Positions 53,701 through 64,000 of a stretch of DNA of 64,000 nt are shown here, piece by piece (position 1 is the first letter of the stretch; each line of letters begins with the position of its first letter). A program made the position numbers and the translations under genes. This DNA comes from Macrothele yani (taxonomy: Eukaryota; Arthropoda; Arachnida; Araneae; Macrothelidae), in assembly GCA_039090855.1 (NCBI GenBank), contig CM076991.1, forward strand, positions 101,692,021-101,756,020, read 5' to 3'. The notes beneath the pieces were generated by a model that was not told the DNA's origin, did not search any database, and saw only the letters and a program-made list of their open reading frames with translations.

Positions 53701-56700
53701 TAACCCCAGGTCTTAACCCTTAGAAACAGGAAGCTAGGAGATTTGGGCTAGAGTGCCCGATAGGAAAGTGACACGGAAGCGAGGTAGAAGACGCCCTTAT
53801 TTACTACCGGGGGTCAGAAGGCTTAACGTTCCCATTCAATGCTCTAGTAGATCAGATCAGATCATATGTAGAGGATTTTAGGAAGGGAGTGTCTAACCCC
53901 AGGTCTTAACCCTTAGAAACAGGAAGCTAGGAGATTTGGGCTAGAGTGCCCGATAGGAAAGTGACACGGAAGCGAGGTAGAAGACGCCCTTATTTACTAC
54001 CGGGGTCAGAAGGCTTAACGTTCCCATTCAATGCTCTAGTAGATCAGATCAGATCATATGTAGAGGATTTTAGGAAGGGAGTGTCTGACCCCAGGTCTTA
54101 AACAACCCTGAGAAATAGGAAGCTAGGAGATTTGGGCTAGAGTGCCCGATAGGAAAGTGACACGGAAGCGAGGTAGAAGACGCCCTTATTTACTACCGGG
54201 GGTCAGAAGGCTTAACGTTCCCATTCAATGCTATAGTAGATCAGATCAGATCATATGTAGAGGATTTTAGGAAGGGAGTGTCTAACCCCAGGTCTTAACC
54301 CTTAGAAACAGGAAGCTAGGAGATTTGGGCTAGAGTGCCCGATAGGAAAGTGACACGGAAGCGAGGTAGAAGACGCCCTTATTTACTACCGGGGGTCAGA
54401 AGGCTTAACGTTCCCATTCAATGCTCTAGTAGATCAGATCAGATCATATGTAGAGGATTTTAGGAAGGGAGTGTCTAACCCCAGGTCTTAACCCTTAGAA
54501 ACAGGAAGCTAGGAGATTTGGGCTAGAGTGCCCGATAGGAAAGTGACACGGAAGCGAGGTAGAAGACGCCCTTATTTACTACCGGGGGTCAGAAGGCTTA
54601 ACGTTCCCATTCAATGCTCTAGTAGATCAGATCAGATCATATGTAGAGGATTTTAGGAAGGGAGTGTCTGACCCCAGGTCTTAAACAACCCTTAGAAATA
54701 GAAAGCTTGGAGATTTGGGCTAGAGTGCCCGATAGGAAAGTGACACGGAAGCGAGGTAGAAGACGCCCTTATTTACTACCGGGGGTCAGAAGGCTTAACG
54801 TTCCCATTCAATGCTCTAGTAGATCAGATCAGATCATATGTAGAGGATTTTAGGAAGGGAGTGTCTAACCCCAGGTCTTAACCCTTAGAAACAGGAAGCT
54901 AGGAGATTTGGGCTAGAGTGCCCGATAGGAAAGTGACACGGAAGCAAGGTAGAGGACGCCCTTATTTACTACCGGGGGTCAGAAGGCTTAACGTTCCCAT
55001 TCAATGCTCTAGTAGATCAGATCAGATCATATGTAGAGGATTTTAGGAAGGGAGTGTCTGACCCCAGGTCTTAAACAACCCTGAGAAATAGGAAGCTAGG
55101 AGATTTGGGCTAGAGTGCCCGATAGGAAAGTGACACGGAAGCGAGGTAGAAGACGCCCTTATTTACTACCGGGGGTCAGAAGGCTTAACGTTCCCATTCA
55201 ATGCTATAGTAGATCAGATCAGATCATATGTAGAGGATTTTAGGAAGGGAGTGTCTAACCCCAGGTCTTAACCCTTAGAAACAGGAAGCTAGGCGATTTG
55301 GGCTAGAGTGCCCGATAGGAAAGTGACACGGAAGCGAGGTAGAAGACGCCCTTATTTACTACCGGGGGTCAGAAGGCTTAACGTGACCATTCAATGCTCT
55401 AGTAGTTCAGATCAGATCATATGTAGAGGATTTTAGGAAGGGAGTGTCTAACCCCAGGTCTTAACCCTTAGAAACAGGAAGCTAGGAGATTTGGGCTAGA
55501 GTGCCCGATAGGAAAGTGACACGGAAGCTAGGTAGAAGACGCCCTTATTTACTACCGGGGGTCAGAAGGCTTAACGTTCCCATTCAATGCTACAGTAGAT
55601 CAGATCAGATCATATGTAGAGGATTTTAGGAAGGGAGTGTCTAACCCCAGGTCTTAACCCTTAGAAACAGGAAGCTAGGAGATTTGGGCTAGAGTGCCCG
55701 ATAGGAAAGTGACACGGACGCGAGGTAGAAGACGCCCTTATTTACTACCTGGGGTCAGAAGGCTTAACGTTCCCATTCAATGCTCTAGTAGATCAGATCA
55801 GATCATATGTAGAGGATTTTAGGAAGGGAGTGTCTGACCCCAGGTCTTAAACAACCCTGAGAAATAGGAAGCTAGGAGATTTGGGCTAGAGTGCCCGATA
55901 GGAAAGTGACACGGAAGCGAGGTAGAAGACGCCCTTATTTACTACCGGGGGTCAGAAGGCTTAACGTTCCCATTCAATGCTATAGTAGATCAGATCAGAT
56001 CATATGTAGAGGATTTTAGGAAGGGAGTGTCTAACCCCAGGTCTTAACCCTTAGAAACAGGAAGCTAGGAGATTTGGACTAGAGTGCCCGATAGGAAAGT
56101 GACACGGAAGCGAGGTAGAAGACGCCCTTATTTACTACCGGGGGTCAGAAGGCTTAACGTTCCCATTCAATGCTCTAGTAGATCAGATCAGATCATATGT
56201 AGAGGATTTTAGGAAGGGAGTGTCTAACCCCAGGTCTTAACCCTTAGAAACAGGAAGCTAGGAGATTTGGGCTAGAGTGCCCGATAGGAAAGTGACACGG
56301 AAGCGAGGTAGAAGACGCCCTTATTTACTACCGGGGGTCAGAAGGCTTAACGTTCCCATTCAATGCTCTAGTAGATCAGATCAGATCATATATAGAGGAT
56401 TTTAGGAAGGGAGTGTCTGACCCCAGGTCTTAAACAACCCTGAGAAATAGGAAGCTAGGAGATTTGGGCTAGAGTGCCCGATAGGAAAGTGACACGGAAG
56501 CGAGGTAGAAGACGCCCTTATTTACTACCGGGGGTCAGAAGGCTTAACGTTCCCATTCAATGCTATAGTAGATCAGATCAGATCATATGTAGAGGATTTT
56601 AGGAAGGGAGTGTCTAACCCCAGGTCTTAACCCTTAGAAACAGGAAGCTAGGAGATTTGGGCTAGAGTGCCCGATAGGAAAGTGACACGGAAGCGAGGTA

Positions 56701-58870
56701 GAAGACGCCCTTATTTACTACCGGGGGTCAGAAGGCTTAACGTGACCATTCAATGCTCTAGTAGTTCAGATCAGATCATATGTAGAGGATTTTAGGAAGG
56801 GAGTGTCTAACCCCAGGTCTTAACAACCCTTAGAAACAGGAAGCTAGGAGATTTGGGCTAGAGTGCCCGATAGGAAAGTGACACGGAAGCGAGGTAGAAG
56901 ACGCCCTTATTTACTACCGGGGGTCAGAAGGCTTAACGTTCCCATTCAATGCTCTAGTAGATCAGATCAGATCATATGTAGAGGATTTTAGGAAGGGAGT
57001 GTCTAACCCCAGGTCTTAACCCTTAGAAACAGGAAGCTAGGAGATTTGGGCTAGAGTGCCCGATAGGAAAGTGACACGGAAGCGAGGTAGAAGACGCCCT
57101 TATTTACTACCGGGGGTCAGAAGGCTTAACGTTCCCATTCAATGCTCTAGTAGATCAGATCAGATCATATGTAGAGGATTTTAGGAAGGGAGTGTCTGAC
57201 CCCAGGTCTTAAACAACCCTTAGAAATAGAAAGCTTGGAGATTTGGGCTAGAGTGCCCGATAGGAAAGTGACACGGAAGCGAGGTAGAAGACGCCCTTAT
57301 TTACTACCGGGGGTCAGAAGGCTTAACGTTCCCATTCAATGCTCTAGTAGATCAGATCAGATCATATGTAGAGGATTTTAGGAAGGGAGTGTCTAACCCC
57401 AGGTCTTAACCCTTAGAAACAGGAAGCTAGGAGATTTGGGCTAGAGTGCCCGATAGGAAAGTGACACGGAAGCGAGGTAGAGGACGCCCTTATTTACTAC
57501 CGGGGGTCAGAAGGCTTAACGTTCCCATTCAATGCTCTAGTAGATCAGATCAGATCATATGTAGAGGATTTTAGGAAGGGAGTGTCTGACCCCAGGTCTT
57601 AAACAACCCTGAGAAATAGGAAGCTAGGAGATTTGGGCTAGAGTGCCCGATAGGAAAGTGACACGGAAGCGAGGTAGAAGACGCCCTTATTTACTACCGG
57701 GGGTCAGAAGGCTTAACGTTCCCATTCAATGCTATAGTAGATCAGATCAGATCATATGTAGAGGATTTTAGGAAGGGAGTGTCTAACCCCAGGTCTTAAC
57801 CCTTAGAAACAGGAAGCTAGGCGATTTGGGCTAGAGTGCCCGATAGGAAAGTGACACGGAAGCGAGGTAGAAGACGCCCTTATTTACTACCGGGGGTCAG
57901 AAGGCTTAACGTGACCATTCAATGCTCTAGTAGTTCAGATCAGATCATATGTAGAGGATTTTAGGAAGGGAGTGTCTAACCCCAGGTCTTAACCCTTAGA
58001 AACAGGAAGCTAGGAGATTTGGGCTAGAGTGCCCGATAGGAAAGTGACACGGAAGCGAGGTAGAAGACGCCCTTATTTACTACCGGGGGTCAGAAGGCTT
58101 AACGTTCCCATTCAATGCTCTAGTAGATCAGATCAGATCATATGTAGAGGATTTTAGGAAGGAGTGTCTGACCCCAGGTCTTAAACAACCCTGAGAAATA
58201 GGAATCTAGGAGATTTGGGCTAGAGTGCCCGATAGGAAAGTGACACGGAAGCGAGGTAGAAGACGCCCTTATTTACTACCGGGGGTCAGAAGGCTTAACG
58301 TTCGCATTCAATGCTATAGTAGATCAGATCAGATCATATGTAGAGGATTTTAGGAAGGGAGTGTCTAACCCCAGGTCTTAACCCTTAGAAACAGGAAGCT
58401 AGGAGATTTGGGCTAGAGTGCCCGATAGGAAAGTGACACGGAAGCGAGGTAGAAGACGCCCTTATTTACTACCGGGGGTCAGAAGGCTCAACGTGACCAT
58501 TCAATGCTCTAGTAGTTCAGATCAGATCATATGTAGAGGATTTTAGGAAGGGAGTGTCTAACCCCAGGTCTTAACCCTTAGAAACAGGAAGCTAGGAGAT
58601 TTGGGCTAGAGTGCCCGATAGGAAAGTGACACGGAAGCGAGGTAGAAGACGCCCTTATTTACTACCGGGGGTCAGAAGGCTTAACGTTCCCATTCAATGC
58701 TCTAGTAGATCAGATCAGATCATATGTAGAGGATTTTAGGAAGGGAGTGTCTGACCCCAGGTCTTAAACAACCCTTAGAAATAGAAAGCTTGGAGATTTG
58801 GGCTAGAGTGCCCGATAGGAAAGTGACACGGAAGCGAAGTAGAAATGGGAAGGAAGAGGCCCTTATTTAT
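50751..58870. repeat. SINE-tail-derived satellite, 190-197-bp unit
   Basis: About 42 tandem units. GTAGAGG landmarks at 50751, 50948, 51144 and 51338 give spacings of 197, 196 and 194 bp. Two main variants occur: a longer one with AAACAACCCTGAGAAATAGG and a shorter one with AACCCTTAGAAACAGG. They are interspersed, often alternating. Units join through AGATCAGATCAGATCATATG. In minus orientation the unit contains GGGAACGTTAAGCCTTCTGA and GGTAGTAAATAAGGGC, which align with the body of the SINE at the right end. Variation between units is low apart from shared variants, indicating recent expansion. Confidence 0.96.
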
Positions 58871-58924
58871 TACCGGGGGGCCAGTACCTGGGGTCCGACG
58901 GCTTAACGTGCCCATCCGACACAT

Positions 58925-59024
58925 GGCGGATATTTAGTGGATTGAGCGTTCGTACCTACCTGGGATCGAACCTGAGGTCCTTTCCGCGGCAGTTACAAAC
59001 GTTCCCCACTAGGCCACCCGCCGC
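58925..59024 (-). other. SINE tRNA-like head
   Basis: Minus strand starts GCGGCGGGTGGCCTAGTGGG. A box TGGCCTAGTGG and B box GGTTCGATCCC match the pol III promoter consensus with tRNA-like spacing. The body downstream includes ATGGGCACGTTAAGCCGTCG, a motif seen in some arthropod SINE tails as far as I recall. Confidence 0.8.
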
Positions 59025-59038
59025 AGAAGGTGGAATAA

Positions 59039-59169
59039 TGAACTGCGAAAGAATAAACGCATACTTTAGAAAATAAATTACCGGTCATATTGCTTCGGCA
59101 TGATTCTATAATTCAAGTTAGTAATGTTTCAGTTAAGTTGAACCATCCGAATAGAAGGGCTCGGATTTA
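59039..59169. other. Spacer right of the SINE
   Basis: Nothing recognised. Confidence 0.35.
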
Positions 59170-59645
59170 TTATGATAGATTCTATTCAGACCGATATCCA
59201 GACTAATCTATCGAAACTGATATCCAGACTAATAGAAGGGCTGAGATTTATTATGAAATATTCTACCCAGACTAATCTATTTAGACTAATATCCAGAATA
59301 ATAAAAGGGCTCAGATTTATTATGAAATATCCTGTCCAGACTAATCTACCCAGACTAATAGAAGGGCTCAGATTTATTATATTGTGAAATATTCTGTCCA
59401 GATTAATGTCTAGACTTTTAGAAGGGTTGAGATTTATTGTGAAAGATTCTATCCAGACTAATATCCAGACTAATAGAAGCGCTCAGATTTGTTATGAAAT
59501 ATTCTATCCAGACTAATAGAAGGGCTCAGATTTATTATGAAAGATTCTATACAGACTAATAGAAGGGCTCAGATTTATTATGAAAGATTCTATCCAGACT
59601 AATAGAAGGGCTCAGATTTATTATGAAAGATTCTATACAGACCTG
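59170..59645. repeat. 43-bp tandem repeat
   Basis: About 11 imperfect copies around AGACTAATAGAAGGGCTCAG and ATTTATTATGAAAGATTCTA. The left units have insertions of a further TCTATCCAGACTAATATCCAG-type segment; the right ones are more regular. Confidence 0.9.
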
Positions 59646-59823
59646 ATACCTAAAACGCACGGGGTCTGTTTTCTAGCAGAGCAAGGAATTGAACGCCATG
59701 AAAATGGTGCTGATTTTTCAGTTGTTATACTCACTTCGTTATTTAAAAAAATTAAAACAAGTTTTTTGATGGAAAAGGTTTTTCAAAAACCCGGGAATGG
59801 CAAAGAGGAGCTCCTCTACAAGA

Positions 59824-59871
<48 letters not shown>

Positions 59872-59904
59872 TTGTGACTCTTTCACAAAGTCTCTCTGTC
59901 AAGC

Positions 59905-59935
<31 letters not shown>

Positions 59936-60207
59936 GACTAGAACAATCGCCTCACCGCCCTAAGATCAGCTTCTGGATCCGGCCCTGTTCTTTTATCCGT
60001 TTATTTTGTACTCAAGTCAAAACCTTATATCGTTTTCCAGAAGAATGCAGTTCTCTCACTTAATTAAAAGCATGTTGAACGATGGACCCCCATCCCCAGA
60101 TGGCTTGATTTTTGAGTACAGAACAGAGGCGACGCCAGGGGTTGGCTTTGGTAAGCCATGGCCCACACATGTGCCGCCCGTTAAAATTTGATGCCGAAAA
60201 AATTGAA
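59646..60207. other. Unassigned, apart from microsatellites
   Basis: Nothing coding recognised. Confidence 0.35.
59825..59868. repeat. (TG)n microsatellite
   Basis: About 21 TG dinucleotides, followed at 59909-59934 by a T run of about 25. Confidence 0.95.
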
Positions 60208-60215
60208 CTTTGTAC

Positions 60216-61102
60216 TAGAGATGGAAGTAGGTCAACGTTTCGACAATTTCTAGCGGGTCAAACGGGTCGGCTCCAGGTGTTCCTGACCCGATTTCGACCC
60301 GGTTTTATTTCCGTTTTATTTTTGAAAAGAAAAAAAAACATTTTTCACGGAAAAATGCGCACTCAGGAATTTTGTGCTAGATACGCACTCAGAATTTTTG
60401 GTGCTTGCGGACTGAAAAATGATTTGTCATACAATATGAAGTGTGACGTACTACAGAGGTGAAAACATGTATCAAGACGACAAATCAGCAGCGAGACTTT
60501 CTGTCAACGTAGTTCAGTTGGGTTCGATTCCCGTCGCGGACAAACTTGTGTTTTCACAGAAAGAAAGTGTCTTCAAAAGGAAAAGTGTCCCTTCCTTCTG
60601 AGGAGCAAACATGAAAGCAACATCCACATTTTGCGAACTTTCAACTCATCATAAACTTGTGAAAATTGGTGTTGCTGTGAAACATATTCTAAAGCTTGAT
60701 ATGTTCTCAAGAAAATAGCAAAAACTGAAATTAAACATACCACAAGTTGCTTACTTAAAAACAAGACTGTATCTTCATCAAAATTAGGTGGAACAGCCTT
60801 AACATTACTGCCCAGAGACTTTTTGACTCCAGCAAATGTGTTTGAAAACATGTGTAAAACAGTTAGGTTAAGTTTTGCAAACGAAGGCCGACAGTAACAA
60901 TATTACCTCTGAGTAAGTCAGTAAATTATGCGTTCCTATAATACATTTGTTTGATTTCCATATAACCTAAGATATCCACTGTGCGGCGAGACATTTTGGT
61001 CGCCCTGTTTATATATATATATATTACAGTTCAAAGGAGATTTGTCCGGGTCGAGTGCAGGTCGAGTCAGGGTCCAAAATGTTCGACCCGTTTCCAACTC
61101 TG
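60216..61102. mobile_element. hAT-like non-autonomous element
   Basis: Ends are TAGAGATGGAAGTAGGTCAA on the left and, inverted, CAGAGTTGGAAACGGGTCGA on the right. The flanking octamers CTTTGTAC (60208-60215) and TTTTGTAC (61103-61110) differ at one base and form a hAT-type duplication. The 887-bp body has repeated GACCCG/CGGGTC motifs near the ends and no transposase. At 60508-60542 lies a tRNA-like stretch (TAGTTCAGTTG directly followed by GGTTCGATTCCCGTC), perhaps a captured tRNA or SINE relic. Confidence 0.75.
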
Positions 61103-61110
61103 TTTTGTAC

Positions 61111-62309
61111 GGTAGTCTAATATCGACTCAATGTTTCACGACTAACACAAAAGCTGGCTTTTATGTGTTCTAAGAACCAGAAAGCTAAAACACAGAGCAC
61201 TCGTACTGAGAATTTGACACCTTCGAATATTCATCGTTCATCAATGTCAACGCCAGGAATCGGCATTTACCTTCGCGTTCATACAGCGCTGGAGCGGGGC
61301 ATGGGAATGCTGTGAGCTAGAAAGGCGGAAGTGAGGTTGCAGGTCAGACGGTAGTCGGCACGACATCTCTTTTATCAGAAGCAGCGCCGTCGACGGTGGC
61401 TAAATTAAGTGCCTAGCGCCATACATTGTACTTCATGTTTTAACAGCAGTTCGAGCAGATCTTTCTGTTGAGTAAGTTACCCTGTGTCCGGTGAACAATT
61501 TGTGTGCGATGTTGTGTGCGGTGTTGTGTGTTGGTCTATGTTTAACGTTTTCAATAATGGCTGATTTGCCAAAGCGTAGAGGTACCATTAGTGTGTATTT
61601 TTCGCATGGTGTGGTAGGAAAACAGGAGAAATTCAAAGCGAACGTACCAGTGCGGAAAATTCTAAGCATAAATAAGGTAAAACTAATAACTAGTATTTCA
61701 TACTTTAAAGAGTCTTATCTGAGTTGAAATTTGCAAACTGTTCTTTTAACTCCCAAACGAACGTTTCCTTCATTTGTGCTGCTTAATTAAATCTGAAGTA
61801 CCTAGTCTTAATCTACCTAATGAAATAAAATGCAGTGTATATTAAATTACCTTGGTTTCTGTTTTATGATGTCAGTACTTCTTCATGGCCACTTTATGTA
61901 ATTCAAAAAAGTGGCCCACCCAGACGAAACATTCTGCCTTTGCCGCTGGTACAGAACAAGGGCAGGACGCCTGAAGGGAAATATTCTCTTGTGGAAGAAA
62001 TTACATGCCAAGACGCTGTCTTTCTTCCACTTTGCTTTATTCCTGCTGAACCTTTGCTCCATCGTTTTCCAATGCAGAGACTGGTGAAACAGCAATTGCC
62101 AGTATGGAACATGTGGCGTCACAAAAGCTGATTTCTGACCAACTGGAGACGACGTACTGCTCGACTGCTTCCTGAGGGTTCTGTACATTGTAGTTAGTTT
62201 AACTGTTGTTTTTCCCCCAAGAAATACAACAGGGACGAAAAACTTTATCTAGGTGTTTTACCAAAGTTCACTACATTTATGTTCATTGACTGTTCAGCGG
62301 TTTTTATTA
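61111..62309. other. Unassigned region, possible host promoter/exon
   Basis: Relatively GC-rich at 61250-61420. No transposon end found. The frame at 61835-62131 and its opposite have no recognisable domain. Confidence 0.3.
61557..61676 (+). CDS. Possible 5' coding exon of unknown gene
   Basis: The only candidate for host coding sequence. From ATAATGG (ATG at 61557) forty codons read MADLPKRRGTISVYFSHGVV, then a Lys-rich stretch ending ILSINK, and end exactly at AAG|GTAAAA, a fair 5' splice site in phase 0. Upstream 61250-61420 is more GC-rich than its surroundings, as promoter regions can be. I do not recognise the protein, and no second exon was found. It may equally be chance or part of an unknown transposon. 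Confidence 0.2.
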
Positions 62310-63577
62310 GTTGTACAAATAAGTTTAAAGCGTTTTAAGACAATGCAGCATGTAATTTGAGAAAAAACAATACCTTTACGAATCAAAATATGCGCCATCA
62401 TTATCTATCACCTTCCGCTATCGGTCGGACAGCTGACGGATTCCAGTCATGAAAAATACTTTCGTCGTGTGACGCCTTGAAGTCGTCAATCCATTTTTGC
62501 ACTTCGTCACATGTCCGGAACCGTACGGCAGACAAACCATGTTTCATCGATCGGAACAAATGATAGTCTGAAGGGGCTATGTCGGAACTATACGCCGGGT
62601 GCCCCAAAACTTCTCAGCCAAGCGTCAATAACGTTTCCTTGACCGGTTTCGCGACATGCGGCCTAGCGTTGTCATGCAGTAATTTCACGGGACGCAATCC
62701 TTTTCCTGTGAATGGACTTTTCCGACAAATTTCCTGGTTCAGTTGCAGCAGTTGTTGCTTGTAGCGGTCAGCAGTAACAGTTTGACCCTGCTCCAATAGT
62801 TCATAATAGAGCAAACACTTCATATCCCACCAGATGCACAGCAGAACTTTCTTGGAGTGAATATTGCGTTTCGGTGTCGAAGTCGTTGCTTCACCGGGGT
62901 GTACCCAGTGAATTTTGCGTTTGGGATTGTCATACAGTATCCACTTTTCAACACCCGTAACGATTTTCCATAGGAAAAACTTTCTCTGTTGTTTATTCAA
63001 CATTATTCAAACACTTCATGACGCGCTCATCCTGGTTCCTCTGGCTCAGGTCATGTGGCACCCATTTTCCTTCCTTCTGGATTTTTCCCATTGCGCGTAA
63101 ACGATTGGGAATGGTTTGTTGAGTTACCCCAAGTTGTTCAGCTAGTTCCTTTTGCGTTTGAGACGAATTTTCATCCAGCAACGCTTGCAGTTCCTCATGT
63201 GCAACCTTCTGCGGGGCGCCGCTACGTTCTTGATCGCTAACATCAAAATCACCTGCTTTAAACCATCTAAACCCAAACTCACACGGGCTTTTCGATACAA
63301 TATTCTCCCCCAGAACAGAACAGATCGATGCACATGTTTTTGCAGCACTCTTTCCTTGATGAAATTCGCAACGAATGCCGCGTCGAATAAATGGAGTATC
63401 GCTTGCCATCTTTCACCTACCGACGTGCAAGTGCGTTTGACTGTTGGGCAAACTTCTGAGTCACATTTTATACTCGGGTCCAGTTACGGTCATTTGACAA
63501 CAACGCGGGGGAATGTCGGATATGTAAATTAGCGGTGTACGTCACACAAAAAATGCCTTAAAACTTATTTGTACACC
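62310..63577 (-). mobile_element. mariner transposon, inactivated
   Basis: 1,268-bp element with inverted ends (left GTTGTACAAATAAGTTTAAA, right GGTGTACAAATAAGTTTTAA read inward) and TA on both sides (62308-62309, 63578-63579). Length, ends and target site fit mariner. One transposase is encoded on the minus strand. Confidence 0.92.
62401..63409 (-). pseudogene. mariner DD34D transposase, multiple lesions
   Basis: Starts MASDTPFIRRGIRCEFHQGK at 63409; the N-terminal helix-turn-helix part includes TCASICSVLGENIVSK, and the mid part QTQKELAEQLGVTQQTIPNR. A frameshift near 63000 leads to MLNKQQRKFFLWKIVTG and WILYDNPKRKIHW. Here the first catalytic Asp, normally in TGDEKW, is Val (TGVEKW). The second Asp is in LLHDNARPHVA and the third in SSDIAPSDYHLF, with 34 residues between them by my count (counting a TGA at 62611-62613 as one position), so DD34D. 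A last shift near 62450 leaves the C-terminus out of frame. Catalytically dead. Confidence 0.9.
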
Positions 63578-63579
63578 TA

Positions 63580-64000
63580 ATATTGTTGATAGTAATTTGG
63601 CAAATTGGCCAATTACAATTCGAGCATCTATTTCATATCTTGTGTGTGTGTGTATGCATGTTATGACATGTGCTCTAAATTGACATTAATTTTTAGTTGT
63701 CTTTCTCTCTGTAAATTTTGAGTTCGTTCAATTTTAGCGTTTCAGTCTTAACGTCATATTTTCTCGCTCACTAAATGTTTTGTTGGGAGCAGTCTTGAGG
63801 TCAAGAGTGAATGACGTGTACATGTTTGACAAGCGAAGAACGAGATATGATGTCTGGAACTAGCAGACAAAGTGCGGTGCGTTAGTGGTAGTCGTGGAAA
63901 CTGAATTAATCTATAAGCAATATTTTCATACATATAATGTCTGTCGGTCTGTGTTATAGTGTTCGTGGAAGCCGTGTGTTCTTGAAGCTTGTGTGTTTCT
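63580..64000. other. Unassigned right flank
   Basis: No gene recognised to the end of the window; short TG-rich run near 63644. Confidence 0.35.

Larger units (their letters stand above)
45075..59038 (-). mobile_element. tRNA-SINE insertion expanded into a satellite, with nested gypsy element
   Basis: A tRNA-derived head (59024 down to about 58925, minus strand) is followed by a body that grades into the 190-197-bp satellite. The 14-bp duplication AGAAGGTGGAATAA lies directly outside the head (59025-59038) and at the far left end (45075-45088), as expected for one SINE insertion. Everything between is SINE body, its tandemly amplified copies, and an LTR element inserted at ATAT in the left-most unit. 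After removing the LTR element the SINE-plus-array is about 8.3 kb. Confidence 0.8.

Noticed and set aside
59580..59936. 118-codon frame ending in a run of Val/Cys and Phe
   Set aside because: Runs through a TG microsatellite and a T run; not a plausible protein.
61835..62188. Overlapping open frames on both strands
   Set aside because: No domain, no homologous motif and no splice signals; cannot be supported as a gene.

Overview
This window looks like repeat-dense intergenic DNA from an animal, most likely an arthropod and probably an insect with a large genome. The reasons are the mix of repeats: RTE-like LINEs with a (TCA)n tail, many Tc1/mariner and hAT-like DNA transposons, a Penelope-like element with a GIY-YIG nuclease, Ty3/gypsy LTR elements, tRNA-derived SINEs and long satellite arrays. 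The species assignment is inference. I found no host protein gene I can defend; one short possible 5' exon at 61557-61676 is listed at low confidence. No bacterial-style operon, CRISPR array or rRNA is present.

Layout. 1-1650: two LINE 3' fragments lying tail to tail. 1652-3010: two inverted Penelope-like 3' ends. 3660-7112: a 24-bp and an 85-bp tandem repeat separated by unassigned DNA. 7274-9769: a decayed Tc1-like element, then a nearly intact one (single in-frame stop, intact inverted repeats). 10416-13965: a nearly full RTE-like LINE on the minus strand, split by a 496-bp LTR mini-element. 16070-18280: a decayed Tc1-like element split by a GC-rich insertion. 18844-26110: a complete 7.3-kb Ty3/gypsy element (LTRs, 4-bp target duplication, broken frames). 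26945-29510: a 152-bp higher-order satellite. 30240-34420: Tc1-like remnants, plus a hAT-like non-autonomous element (8-bp duplication) that itself contains a Tc1-like element. 35700-39160: several short tandem repeats and a pogo/Tigger-like fragment. 39474-40067: a second LTR mini-element. 40985-43330: a 29/76-bp satellite. 44528-44880: a tRNA SINE. 45075-59038: one tRNA-SINE insertion whose tail expanded into an 8-kb satellite, with a 5.6-kb gypsy element inserted in its first unit. 59170-63577: short repeats, a hAT-like element and a mariner.

The most unusual content is threefold. First, the two mini-elements (TRIM-like) carry a near-complete tRNA cloverleaf in every LTR, and their LTR ends, primer-binding site and polypurine tract match those of the gypsy element at 18844-26110, which suggests that family could mobilise them in trans. 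Second, the gypsy element at 45109-50746 has the pol order protease-integrase-RT-RNase H, the arrangement known from Gmr1-like elements, and has four tandem copies of its presumed primer-binding region. Third, the 50.7-58.9 kb satellite is directly traceable to the tail of a SINE whose target-site duplications lie about 14 kb apart.
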